A DNA stretch of 64,000 bases, from the NCBI GenBank assembly GCA_020637215.1, contig JACJWI010000001.1, forward strand, positions 1-64,000, read 5' to 3'. The position numbers and the translations under genes were made by a program. Shown piece after piece: positions 39,701 to 48,255 of the stretch (position 1 is its first letter; each line of letters starts with the position of its first letter). The notes beneath the pieces are model-generated. The model did no database searches. It saw only the letters and a list, made by a program, of their open reading frames with translations, and had not been told where the DNA came from. The stretch is from Microthrixaceae bacterium (lineage in GTDB: Bacteria; Actinomycetota; Acidimicrobiia; Acidimicrobiales; Microtrichaceae).

Positions 39701-41686
39701 ATGTCGCAGCTCCCCTCCCCGATGGACCCCGCGCTCGAGCAGCGGGCGATCAACGTCATCCGTGGCCTGGCGATGGACGCCCCCGCCGCGGCCCGGAGCG
39801 GCCACCAGGGAACGGCCATGGCGCTCGCCCCGCTGGCGCACGTGCTGTGGACCCGGATCATGCGCTACGACGCGTCGGCGCCGCAGTGGGCCGACCGCGA
39901 CCGGTTCATCCTCAGCTGCGGTCACGCCTCGATCCTTCAGTACGCGATGCTGCACCTGACCGGCTACGACGTGTCGATCGAGGACCTCGAGTCGTTCCGC
40001 CAGTGGGGGTCGCGCACGCCGGGGCACCCCGAGGTCGGCCACACCCCGGGCATCGAGGTCACCACCGGGCCGCTCGGCCAGGGCTTCGCCAACGGCGTCG
40101 GCATGGCGATCGCCGAGGCGTCGCTGCGGGAGCGCTTCGGCGTCGACGTCTGCGACCACCACATCTGGGCGATGGTCTCCGACGGCGACCTGTCCGAGGG
40201 CGTCAGCCACGAGGCCGCCTCGTTGGCCGGACACCTGGGCCTGGGCCGCCTGGTGTACGTCTACGACGACAACCACATCTCGATCGACGGCCCGACCGAG
40301 CTGGCGCTCTCGGACAACGCCGCGACCCGCTTCGACTCCTACGGCTGGCACGTGATCGAGCTGGGTGAGGCGGCCGAGGACCTCGACGCCCTGGAGCAGG
40401 CCCTGCTCGAGGCCCGTTCCGTCGAGGACCGGCCGTCGCTGGTCATCGTCCGCAGCCACATCGCCTACCCCTCACCGCGCCTCACCGACGACGCGTCCGC
40501 CCACGGCCTGGCCTTCGGCGCCGAGGACATCACCGAGACCAAGTCGGTGATGGGGCTGCCCGACGAGCCGTTCTTCGTACCCGACGACGTCCGGGACCTC
40601 TACCGCGCCGCGGGGGCGCGGGGCCGGGTGGCACGCGAGGACTGGGAGCAGCGCTCCCGCGCCGCCCTCGCGGGTCGGGAGGCCGACTGGGAGGCCTCGA
40701 TCGGTTCTCGAGGGCTGCCGGGCTGGGCCGACGTCCTGCCCGCCTACACCGAGGCCGACTCCCCCGCCACCCGTGTGGCCAGCGGCGACTGCGTGGCTGC
40801 GCTGGCCGGGGTCGTCCCCGGACTGGTCGCCGGTGCCGCCGACCTGATCGGCAACACCGGCACCAAGCTCCCCGGCGCGGGGGTGCTGTCGGCGGCCGAG
40901 CCGGGCGGACGCCAGATCCACTTCGGCATCCGCGAGCACGCCATGGGATCGATCATGGTCGGCGCCGCGCACCACGGCGGCGTGCTGCCCGCGGCGGGCA
41001 CGTTCCTGGTGTTCAGCGACTACATGCGCCCCGCCGCCCGTCTGGCCGCGCTGTCGGGCGCCAAGTGCGTCTTCGTGTGGACCCACGACTCCGTCGGCGT
41101 CGGCGAGGACGGCCCCACCCACCAGCCGGTCGAACACGTGATGTCGTTGCGACTCATCCCCGACCTGACCGTCATCCGCCCGGCGGACGGCAACGAGACC
41201 GCCGCGGCGTGGCGGGTCGCCGTCGACGGCGACGGACCGGTCGCCCTGATCCTCAGCCGGCAGAACACCCCGGTGCTGCCGACGACGGCGACCCGGGCGG
41301 TCGACGGCGTGAGCCGCGGCGGCTACGTCATCGCCGACGCCGATGCCCCCGACGTCGTGCTGGTCGGCACCGGCACCGAGGTGGCCGTTGCCCTCGAGGC
41401 GGCGGGACTGCTGGCCGAGGACGGCCGCAAGGTCCAGGTCGTGTCGCTTCCCTGCTGGGACCGCTTCGACGCCCAGGACGACGACTACCGGCGCTCGGTG
41501 CTGCCCCCTGGGGTGCCGACCGTGTCGGTCGAGGCCGGTGTCACCCTGGGCTGGGACCGCTACGCCGACGCGTCGGTCGGCATCGACCGCTTCGGGGCGT
41601 CCGCCCCCGGCGGCGTGGTCCTGCGCGAGCTGGGGATCACACCCGAGCACGTCGCCGGCGTCGCCCGCCGACTCCTCGCCGGCTGA
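39701..41686 (+). CDS. tkt: transketolase
   Basis: A 661-residue thiamine-diphosphate enzyme of the pentose phosphate pathway that moves two-carbon units between sugar phosphates. Visible features are AARSGHQGTAMALAPLAHVL, PEVGHTPGIEVTTGPLGQGF, the ThDP/Mg motif MVSDGDLSEGVSHEAASLAG (GDG-N type), the catalytic-Glu region GIREHAMGSIMVGAAHHGGV and DSVGVGEDGPTHQPVEHVMS. The sequence is complete. Transaldolase (tal) follows on the same strand, but with the 2.3-kb secreted-protein gene in between. Confidence 0.95.
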   Translation: MSQLPSPMDPALEQRAINVIRGLAMDAPAAARSGHQGTAMALAPLAHVLWTRIMRYDASAPQWADRDRFILSCGHASILQYAMLHLTGYDVSIEDLESFRQWGSRTPGHPEVGHTPGIEVTTGPLGQGFANGVGMAIAEASLRERFGVDVCDHHIWAMVSDGDLSEGVSHEAASLAGHLGLGRLVYVYDDNHISIDGPTELALSDNAATRFDSYGWHVIELGEAAEDLDALEQALLEARSVEDRPSLVIVRSHIAYPSPRLTDDASAHGLAFGAEDITETKSVMGLPDEPFFVPDDVRDLYRAAGARGRVAREDWEQRSRAALAGREADWEASIGSRGLPGWADVLPAYTEADSPATRVASGDCVAALAGVVPGLVAGAADLIGNTGTKLPGAGVLSAAEPGGRQIHFGIREHAMGSIMVGAAHHGGVLPAAGTFLVFSDYMRPAARLAALSGAKCVFVWTHDSVGVGEDGPTHQPVEHVMSLRLIPDLTVIRPADGNETAAAWRVAVDGDGPVALILSRQNTPVLPTTATRAVDGVSRGGYVIADADAPDVVLVGTGTEVAVALEAAGLLAEDGRKVQVVSLPCWDRFDAQDDDYRRSVLPPGVPTVSVEAGVTLGWDRYADASVGIDRFGASAPGGVVLRELGITPEHVAGVARRLLAG

Positions 41687-41720
41687 GCGAGCCGAGCGCA
41701 TGTCGCTTCTGCCGAGCGGC

Positions 41721-41726
41721 TAGTGT
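41721..41726 (+). promoter_or_regulatory. -10 element (TAGTGT) for the cutinase-VWA gene
   Basis: It lies 46 nt upstream of ATG 41772. The leader contains a GGGAGGG ribosome-binding site, so this gene has its own leadered transcript. Confidence 0.45.
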
Positions 41727-41771
41727 CGCTCTCAGGAGAGATTGGCCATTCCGGCCGGGGGAGGGAAGCAC

Positions 41772-44051
41772 ATGAAGTTCCGCCACCTTTGCGCGGTGTT
41801 CTCCTTGTGCGTCGTGGGCACGGTGATGGCCGTGCCGGCGACGGCGCAGACTTCGGGGAAGCCGTGCTCGGACGTCAGATTCATCGGCGTACGCGGCTCT
41901 GGGGAGAACCCGTCCAACGATCCGGGCACCGATTACAACATGGGATCTCTCGTCGGGCGCGTGTACGAGAAGGTGATCGCTCGGGCTCAGTCCGGCCAGT
42001 CGGTCTCCGGCTACGGGATCGAATACGCGGCGGCCAGTGTGGAGTCGATCTGGACCAAGGCCGGCGCTTTCTTCGGTAACGAGTCCGCTCGCTACTACTC
42101 CAGTGTCCGAGAAGGCGTCGGGAAGCTGACCAGCGCTATCGATGACGAAGTCAGTCGATGCCCATCTCAGAAGCTGGTGCTCGCGGGCTACTCACAGGGG
42201 GCACACGTCATCCTCGATACCTTGGCAGCCCGGTTCCCGGATTCGTGGAAGTCCCACATCGCTGCTGTTGTTACCTTCGGCAATCCCAAGTTCAACAGCC
42301 GGATCCGGCCGTCGTTCGGATCGTTCGGATACGGCGTGAACGGCTCCCTGGGGGCGCGACCACCGGAACAGACTGACTACCTCAGCACCAACAGGCTGCT
42401 CTTGGACTTCTGTCGATCGAAGGACCCTGTCTGTCAGCGAGGGAATCTGAACGCCTCCTACCATGCTCAGAGTGCGTATGTGAGCGATTACGGCGAGATT
42501 GCCGCTGGGTTCGCGGCCAACCGGTTGGGGTGGCCGAAACGGTCGGCTGGGGGCAAGCTCGACCTCGCATTCGTAGTCGACACGACCGGTTCGATGGGTA
42601 GCAGCATCGCCTCGGTCCAGGGTCAGGTGAAGTCGATCGCGGACAGCCTCCGCGCCAGCTCTGTGGACTTCCGGCTCGCTCTCGTCGAGTACAAGGACCT
42701 CGGAGACCCCTTCGTGGCGCGGACTGTGCGCGCGTTCAGCCCGGACGTCGACTCCTTCAAGGCTGGGGTCGACACCTTGGTCGCGTCCGGTGGTGGCGAC
42801 CTGCCGGAGTCTGTCTACGGCGGCCTGATGGAGGCGATCGCGAACAATGCCTGGCGCGACGGCGTGAAGAAGGGCATCGTCCTTCTCGGCGATGCGCCGC
42901 CTCACGACCCTGACCTGGCGTACGGGTACACGCGCCAGACCGTGCTGGACGCGGCGTTCGCACTTGATCCGGCATCCATATACGGGGTTGCGGTCGGGTC
43001 GGATCCCGCGACGATCTCGGCATTCAAGCGACTTGCCGACGGAAGTGACGGGGCGATGTTCAACCCGGCATCGGCCACGGACGTGGGACCTGCCGTTCTG
43101 GCGGCCAGCGAGTCGGCTGCGGCGGCACCGCTGGCTCTCATCTCAGGACCTGAGGCAACCCGACCGGGTGTCGCCGTCGGGTTCTCCGCCGCTGGTTCGG
43201 ATGCTGCGGATGGTGACTTGATCGACTTCGCGTGGGACTTCGACTCCGACGGGACAATTGACGCCTCGGGGCCCGACGCACGAACGGTGGAGCACACGTT
43301 TGATGTAGAGGGCGTATTCCGGGTGCTCCTTCGGGTCACTGACGCCGCAGGGAGGCAGGCGACGACGTTCGTTCCGATCGCGGTCACCGCTGACGCGGCA
43401 ACCGTTCCAAGGGCTCCCTCAGGCGTATCAGCCGCGCCGAATGCCAAGGGTGACGAGATCCTGGCGTCGTGGGTACCGCCTGGCGACATCGGGGGATCAG
43501 CACCAAGCGGTTACCTGGTGACCGCGACCCGGGTCGGGGGTGATGGGTCCCCAGAGGCATTGGTCCTTGTGGATGCGGCCGGGACGTCGGTGTCCATCCC
43601 GGGACTTGAACTGGGTCAGCGATACGTGGTGTCGGTGGCCGGCACCAACGCTGTCGGCACTGGCCCCGAGACCCTTTCCGACGAGGTTCTGATGTCTCCG
43701 TCGACTTCGGAAGGAGATCGGATGGACATCTCCATCGGGCGGAACAGGTTCACGGGCCCGGTTGGAGATGGAGTCAATGTGTCGAAGCAGGCCGGAGCAG
43801 TGGTCGGCGTCTCCGCAGTTGGGCGCCCGGGTGGCGGGGCCTCACCGAGGATCGATCTGAGGCTTCGTCGGATTCTTGGTCGCCTTTATGCAGGGACGAT
43901 CCGGGTTGACGGTGAGCCGACGAACGTCGCCGGGCCGGTCATCGCATTCGTCCGATCGATTTCCGACGACTCGGTGAGCGGCAGAGGTGTTGTGCTCGCC
44001 AGACGGTCCCCGCCGTTGGCTCTCCGGTTCGAACTGCTTGACCGCGGGTAG
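41772..44051 (+). CDS. secreted cutinase-VWA-PKD-FN3 multidomain protein
   Basis: A 759-residue secreted protein. A signal peptide (MKFRHLCAVFSLCVVGTVMA, cleaved near ATA-QT) precedes a cutinase-like serine hydrolase (~30-255) with nucleophile Ser141 in LAGYSQGAH, Asp218 in SKDPVCQRG and His231 in SYHAQ. A VWA domain (~262-455) has the MIDAS motif DTTGSMGSS at 270. A PKD-like repeat (~460-550: DFAWDFDSDGTIDASG, DVEGVFRVLLRVTD) and an FN3 repeat (~555-655) follow, and then a beta-rich tail. Cutinase implies ester hydrolysis and VWA/PKD/FN3 imply binding. Base composition is less GC-rich than its neighbours, suggesting acquisition. Confidence 0.85.
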   Translation: MKFRHLCAVFSLCVVGTVMAVPATAQTSGKPCSDVRFIGVRGSGENPSNDPGTDYNMGSLVGRVYEKVIARAQSGQSVSGYGIEYAAASVESIWTKAGAFFGNESARYYSSVREGVGKLTSAIDDEVSRCPSQKLVLAGYSQGAHVILDTLAARFPDSWKSHIAAVVTFGNPKFNSRIRPSFGSFGYGVNGSLGARPPEQTDYLSTNRLLLDFCRSKDPVCQRGNLNASYHAQSAYVSDYGEIAAGFAANRLGWPKRSAGGKLDLAFVVDTTGSMGSSIASVQGQVKSIADSLRASSVDFRLALVEYKDLGDPFVARTVRAFSPDVDSFKAGVDTLVASGGGDLPESVYGGLMEAIANNAWRDGVKKGIVLLGDAPPHDPDLAYGYTRQTVLDAAFALDPASIYGVAVGSDPATISAFKRLADGSDGAMFNPASATDVGPAVLAASESAAAAPLALISGPEATRPGVAVGFSAAGSDAADGDLIDFAWDFDSDGTIDASGPDARTVEHTFDVEGVFRVLLRVTDAAGRQATTFVPIAVTADAATVPRAPSGVSAAPNAKGDEILASWVPPGDIGGSAPSGYLVTATRVGGDGSPEALVLVDAAGTSVSIPGLELGQRYVVSVAGTNAVGTGPETLSDEVLMSPSTSEGDRMDISIGRNRFTGPVGDGVNVSKQAGAVVGVSAVGRPGGGASPRIDLRLRRILGRLYAGTIRVDGEPTNVAGPVIAFVRSISDDSVSGRGVVLARRSPPLALRFELLDRG

Positions 44052-44128
44052 TCGAGTCCACCAATCGAGACCAAGGAGAACGGTCCGGTCTATCCGCCAT
44101 GCCCCGCCAGCCGGCCGGGGTAGGGGGG

Positions 44129-44134
44129 TAGGTT
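44129..44134 (+). promoter_or_regulatory. -10 element (TAGGTT) for tal
   Basis: It ends 6 nt before ATG 44141, a leaderless configuration; tal therefore does not depend on tkt transcription. Confidence 0.5.
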
Positions 44135-44140
44135 GGCGCC

Positions 44141-45238
44141 ATGGGACGCCTCCAGGACCTCCACTCCGAGCAGGGCCAGAGCCCGTGGCTCGACAACCTC
44201 AAGCGCAGCCTCCTCGTCGACGGCGGCATGCAGCGCTGGATCGACCGCGGCATCCGGGGTGTCACGTCCAACCCGTCGATCTTCCAGAAGGCGATCGAGT
44301 CGAGCGACGACTACACGGCGCAGCTCGCCGACCTGGTGCGGGCCGGTGCGTCGATCGAGGACGCCTACTGGAGCATGGTCACCGACGACGTGACCGCGGC
44401 GCTGGAGCTGTTCCGGCCGCTGTACGACGCGTCGGACGGCGGTGACGGCTACGTCTCAGTCGAGGTCGCGCCGTCGCTGGCGCGCGACACCGACGCGACC
44501 GTCGAGATGACCCGGGAGCTGTGGCGTCGCATCGACCGGCCAAACCTCTTCGTCAAGATCCCCGCCACCGCCGAGGGCGTCCCCGCCATCCGACAGGCGG
44601 TGTCGGAGGGGATCAACGTCAACGTGACGCTGATCTTCGGCCTGGACCGCTACGCCTCGGTCATCGAGGCCTTCATCGACGGCATCGACGCCGCGTCGGA
44701 CGCCGGCCTCGACGTCGGCCGCATCGCGTCGGTGGCCAGCTTCTTCATCAGCCGCGTCGACACCGAGGTCGACCGTCGCCTCGAGTCGGTCGGCACCGAG
44801 CAGGCCCTCGCCCTGCGGGGTCAGGCCGCCGTCGCCCAGGGCCAGCTCGCCGGTCAGATGGCACGCGACGCCTTCGCCGGTCCCCGCTGGGAGGCGCTCG
44901 CGGCCCGGGGTGCGCGGGTCCAGCGGCCGCTGTGGGCCTCGACGTCGACCAAGAACCCCGCCTACCCCGACACGCTCTACGTCGACCGCCTGATCGGCCC
45001 CGACACGGTCAACACCATCCCCGAAGCCACCCTCGACGCGTTCGAGGACCACGGCACGCTCGCCCGCACGCTCGACGACGACGTCGAGGGCGCCCGGGCG
45101 ACGTGGGCCGCGGTCGGCGAGCTGGTCGACCTGGACGACGTGTCGAAGGTCCTCGAGGTCGAGGGCGTCGCCGCGTTCGAGAAGAGCTTCGACGAGCTCC
45201 TCGGCGTCCTGACGACCCGGGCCGGCGACCTGGCCTGA
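44141..45238 (+). CDS. tal: transaldolase
   Basis: A 365-residue Schiff-base aldolase of the non-oxidative pentose phosphate pathway. Key segments are RGVTSNPSIFQKAIESSDDY, the catalytic-Lys strand PNLFVKIPATAEGVPAIRQA, GINVNVTLIFGLDRYASVIE and RPLWASTSTKNPAYPDTLYV. Length matches the actinobacterial transaldolase family (~370). It acts with transketolase encoded upstream. A nested hairpin follows the stop. Confidence 0.95.
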   Translation: MGRLQDLHSEQGQSPWLDNLKRSLLVDGGMQRWIDRGIRGVTSNPSIFQKAIESSDDYTAQLADLVRAGASIEDAYWSMVTDDVTAALELFRPLYDASDGGDGYVSVEVAPSLARDTDATVEMTRELWRRIDRPNLFVKIPATAEGVPAIRQAVSEGINVNVTLIFGLDRYASVIEAFIDGIDAASDAGLDVGRIASVASFFISRVDTEVDRRLESVGTEQALALRGQAAVAQGQLAGQMARDAFAGPRWEALAARGARVQRPLWASTSTKNPAYPDTLYVDRLIGPDTVNTIPEATLDAFEDHGTLARTLDDDVEGARATWAAVGELVDLDDVSKVLEVEGVAAFEKSFDELLGVLTTRAGDLA

Positions 45239-45247
45239 TCCCCGGCC

Positions 45248-45292
45248 TCCGCGTGCGGGAGCGACGCGTGGCGCGTCGGTTCCACACGCGGA
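45248..45292 (+). terminator. nested hairpin after tal
   Basis: An outer 8-bp stem (45248-45255 with 45285-45292) encloses a 7-bp hairpin with a 3-nt loop (45262-45268, 45272-45278). It starts 10 bp after the tal stop and precedes the HxlR operator. Probable terminator. Confidence 0.55.
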
Positions 45293-45309
45293 CACGGTTC
45301 CTGCGGGCG

Positions 45310-45349
45310 AGTGCGTTCGGAGTGAGTGCGTTCGGGAAATGAACGCACT
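45310..45349. promoter_or_regulatory. operator with three AGTGCGTTC half-sites upstream of the HxlR gene
   Basis: AGTGCGTTC occurs at 45310-45318 and 45325-45333 (direct, 15-bp period), and its exact complement GAACGCACT at 45341-45349 makes a perfect inverted repeat with the second copy (7-bp spacer). The last half-site touches the TAGGGT -10 hexamer (45349-45354), so a bound repressor would block it. Autoregulation by the downstream HxlR protein is inferred. Confidence 0.7.
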
Positions 45350-45354
45350 AGGGT
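45349..45354 (+). promoter_or_regulatory. -10 element (TAGGGT) for the hxlR-fbiC operon
   Basis: It ends 7 nt before ATG 45362, a leaderless arrangement, and shares its first base with the third operator half-site. Confidence 0.55.
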
Positions 45355-45361
45355 GACCGGG

Positions 45362-45910
45362 ATGGGACCCGCCGCCGACCTGGCACCTCCCCCCGCAGGA
45401 ACCCGCTCGTCCCGCTCGGACAGGACGGACCCGGCCGGCTCGACCGAACTGGCGGACGTCGCGGATCCGACGTGCTCGATCGCCCGGGCGCTCGGCATCG
45501 TCGGCGACCGCTGGACGATCCTGATCCTGCGCGACGCCTTCCGGGGCCTGCGTCGGTTCGACGAGCTTCAGCGGGACCTCGAGATCCCCCGGGCCGTGCT
45601 GTCGGACCGGCTGCGGAAGCTGGTCGACGCCGGCGTCCTGACCCGCCGCCGCTACCAGGACCACCCGCCCCGCGACGAGTACCGGTTGACGTCGATGGGC
45701 CTCCAGCTCTCGCCCATCCTCGTGGCGCTCATGCAGTGGGGCGACCGGTGGCTCAGCGGCCCCGATGGCGCGCCGACCCTTCTGGTGCACGAGCCGTGCG
45801 GAACCGAGGTCGACATGGGCTTCCACTGCGCCACCTGCGGCACCGACTTCACCCCCACCGACATCGCGAGCCGGCCCGGGCCCGGTCGTGGGACCGGGGC
45901 GACCGCATGA
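45362..45910 (+). CDS. HxlR-family transcriptional regulator
   Basis: A 182-residue winged-helix protein. The HxlR domain begins at CSIARALGIVGDRWTILILR and continues with GLRRFDELQRDLEIPRAVLS and DRLRKLVDAGVLTRRRYQDH, giving the recognition helix. The N-terminal ~35 residues are Pro/Ser-rich and disordered. The C-terminal extension has CGTEVDMGFHCATCGTDFTP, a possible small metal-binding site. It overlaps fbiC by ATGA and has a clear inverted-repeat operator upstream, so it probably controls itself and F420 synthesis; HxlR proteins commonly sense redox or electrophiles. Confidence 0.85.
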   Translation: MGPAADLAPPPAGTRSSRSDRTDPAGSTELADVADPTCSIARALGIVGDRWTILILRDAFRGLRRFDELQRDLEIPRAVLSDRLRKLVDAGVLTRRRYQDHPPRDEYRLTSMGLQLSPILVALMQWGDRWLSGPDGAPTLLVHEPCGTEVDMGFHCATCGTDFTPTDIASRPGPGRGTGATA

Positions 45911-48255
45911 TGGAGGTGACAGGGCTGCCGCTCGACGAGCTGATGGCGCAGGCCCGCCAGGTCCGCGACCTCACCACCGGGACCCGCATCACCTACTCGC
46001 CCAAGGTGTTCATACCGCTGACGATGCTGTGTCGGGACCGGTGCGGCTACTGCACCTTCGCCCAGCCCCCCGCCCGGCTCGATTCGCCGTTCCTCGAGCC
46101 CGACCAGGTGCTGCGCATCGCCCGCGCCGGCGCCCGTGCGGGGTGCCACGAAGCGCTGTTCACGCTGGGTGAGGCGCCCGAGGGCCGCTACCCGGTCGCC
46201 GCGGAGTGGCTGGCCGAGCGGGGATACGGGTCGACCATCGACTACCTCGCGGCCATGGCCGAGCGGGTGTTGGACGAGACCGGCCTGCTCCCCCACGCCA
46301 ACGCCGGGGCGCTCGGCGCCGACGACCTGGCCCGCCTGCGGACCGTCTCGCCGTCGCAGGGGATGATGGTCGAGTCGCTCAACGGCGATCTGCAGGCCCA
46401 CCGTGGCGCGCCCGACAAGGACCCGGCCCGCCGCCTCGCCACCCTCGAGGCCGCCGGCGAGCTCGCCATCCCGTTCACCACCGGGATCCTGGTCGGCATC
46501 GGAGAGTCACGACAGGACCGCATCGATGCACTCGTTGCCATCGCCGAGTCGCACCGCCGCCACGGTCACGTCCAGGAGGTGATCGTCCAGAACTTCCTGC
46601 CCAAGGCCGGCACCGCAATGCACCAGAGCCCGCCGTGCCCACCCGACGAACACCTCGACGCCATCGCCCTGGCCCGACTCATCCTGCCCGCCGAGGTCCA
46701 CGTCCAGGCCCCGCCGAACCTCTCCGACGACTTCGGGGTCCTGCTCGACGCCGGCATCGACGACTGGGGCGGCGTGTCGCCGTTGACCGCGGACCACGTC
46801 AACCCCGAACGGCCCTGGCCGGCGCTGGAACGCCTGCGACAGGTGACCGAGGCGCGGGGCTTCGCCCTGGCCCCCCGCCTGACCGCGCACCCCGAGTTCG
46901 TCCGCGACCCCGACCGTTGGATCGACCCGGGCCTGCACTTCGCGGTGCTCGACCGCTCCGACGCCGAGGGGCTGGGCCGCGACGACCCCGGGGCGCAGTT
47001 CCCGCAGAAGGTCGAGTCGATCACACCGGTCGGCGATGACGCCGAGGTCACTCTCCGCGGACCCCGGTCCACCCAGTGGTACTCGGGGGCGCCGGTCGCC
47101 CCTCCGCTGCTGGTCCCCGCCCCCCACGACGCCGTCACCGGCGCGGTCGCCGAGGTGCTCGACGGCGTCCGGGCCGGCCAGGAGGTCGGCGAGGAACAGA
47201 TCCTCGCCCTGTTCTCCGCCCGCGGCCCCGAGGTCGCCGCCGTCGCCGCGGTCGCGGACGATCTGCGACGACGGATCGTCGGCGACGAGGTCACCTTCGT
47301 CCGCAACCGCAACATCAACTACACGAACGTGTGCACCTTCAAGTGCCGGTTCTGCGGGTTCTCCAAGGGTCCGCTGAGCCTGAACCTGCGGGGCAACCCG
47401 TACCTTCTCACGCTCGACGACATCGCTGCCCGCGCCGCGGAGGCCGCCGAGCTCGGTGCGACCGAGGTCTGCCTCCAGGGCGGGATCCACCCCGACTTCG
47501 ACGGCGACTACTACATCGAGGTGACCCGGGCGGTGAAGGACGCGGCGCCCGACCTCCACGTCCACGGCTTCACCGCGCTCGAGGTGACCGAGGGCGCCCG
47601 CCGGCTCGGCGAAAACCTCGAGGAGTACCTGGGTCGTCTGCGCGACGCCGGGCTGCGGACCCTGCCGGGCACCGCGGCCGAGATCCTCGACGACGACGTC
47701 CGGGCGATCATCTGCCCCGACAAGATCGACACCCAGCAGTGGCTCGACGCCCACCGCAGCGCCCACCGGGTCGGGTTGAACTCGAACGTGACCATGATGT
47801 TCGGCTCCGTCGAGCACCCTCGCAGCTGGGCCCGGCACCTGTTGATCACCCGTGACCTGCAGCGCGAGACCGGCGGGTTCACCGAGTTCGTCGGCCTGCC
47901 GTTCGTGCACATGGCCGCCCCGCTCTACCTCCAGCACCGGGGGCGGAGAGGCCCGACGTTCCGCGAGGTGGTCCTGGTCCACGCCGTGGCCCGCATCACC
48001 TACCGGGAGCTGATCCCGCACGTGCAGGCGTCGTGGGTCAAGCTCGGTCTGGCCGGGGTCTCCCAGCTGCTGCAGGCCGGCGCGGATGACCTGGGCGGCA
48101 CCCTCATGGACGAGAACATCAGCCGTGCGGCGGGGGCCGAGCACGGCACGATGGCCACCCCCGAGGACTTCCGTGCCCTGGTCGAGCCGCTCGGGCGGAC
48201 CCTGGTGCAGCGCAGCACCCTCTACGGCCGGGTCCCCGCTCCGGCCCCCGCCTGA
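45907..48255 (+). CDS. fbiC: 7,8-didemethyl-8-hydroxy-5-deazariboflavin synthase FbiC
   Basis: A 782-residue fused radical-SAM enzyme that builds the deazaflavin core (F0) of coenzyme F420. The N-terminal CofG half has the cluster motif MLCRDRCGYCTFAQPPARLD; the C-terminal CofH half has its own motif VCTFKCRFCGFSKGPLSLNL. The second half also shows CLQGGIHPDFDGDYYIEVTR. Fusion of both halves is the actinobacterial form. ATG 45907 overlaps the hxlR stop (ATGA). The 3' end overlaps the convergent gene by 34 bp. Confidence 0.96.
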   Translation: MMEVTGLPLDELMAQARQVRDLTTGTRITYSPKVFIPLTMLCRDRCGYCTFAQPPARLDSPFLEPDQVLRIARAGARAGCHEALFTLGEAPEGRYPVAAEWLAERGYGSTIDYLAAMAERVLDETGLLPHANAGALGADDLARLRTVSPSQGMMVESLNGDLQAHRGAPDKDPARRLATLEAAGELAIPFTTGILVGIGESRQDRIDALVAIAESHRRHGHVQEVIVQNFLPKAGTAMHQSPPCPPDEHLDAIALARLILPAEVHVQAPPNLSDDFGVLLDAGIDDWGGVSPLTADHVNPERPWPALERLRQVTEARGFALAPRLTAHPEFVRDPDRWIDPGLHFAVLDRSDAEGLGRDDPGAQFPQKVESITPVGDDAEVTLRGPRSTQWYSGAPVAPPLLVPAPHDAVTGAVAEVLDGVRAGQEVGEEQILALFSARGPEVAAVAAVADDLRRRIVGDEVTFVRNRNINYTNVCTFKCRFCGFSKGPLSLNLRGNPYLLTLDDIAARAAEAAELGATEVCLQGGIHPDFDGDYYIEVTRAVKDAAPDLHVHGFTALEVTEGARRLGENLEEYLGRLRDAGLRTLPGTAAEILDDDVRAIICPDKIDTQQWLDAHRSAHRVGLNSNVTMMFGSVEHPRSWARHLLITRDLQRETGGFTEFVGLPFVHMAAPLYLQHRGRRGPTFREVVLVHAVARITYRELIPHVQASWVKLGLAGVSQLLQAGADDLGGTLMDENISRAAGAEHGTMATPEDFRALVEPLGRTLVQRSTLYGRVPAPAPA

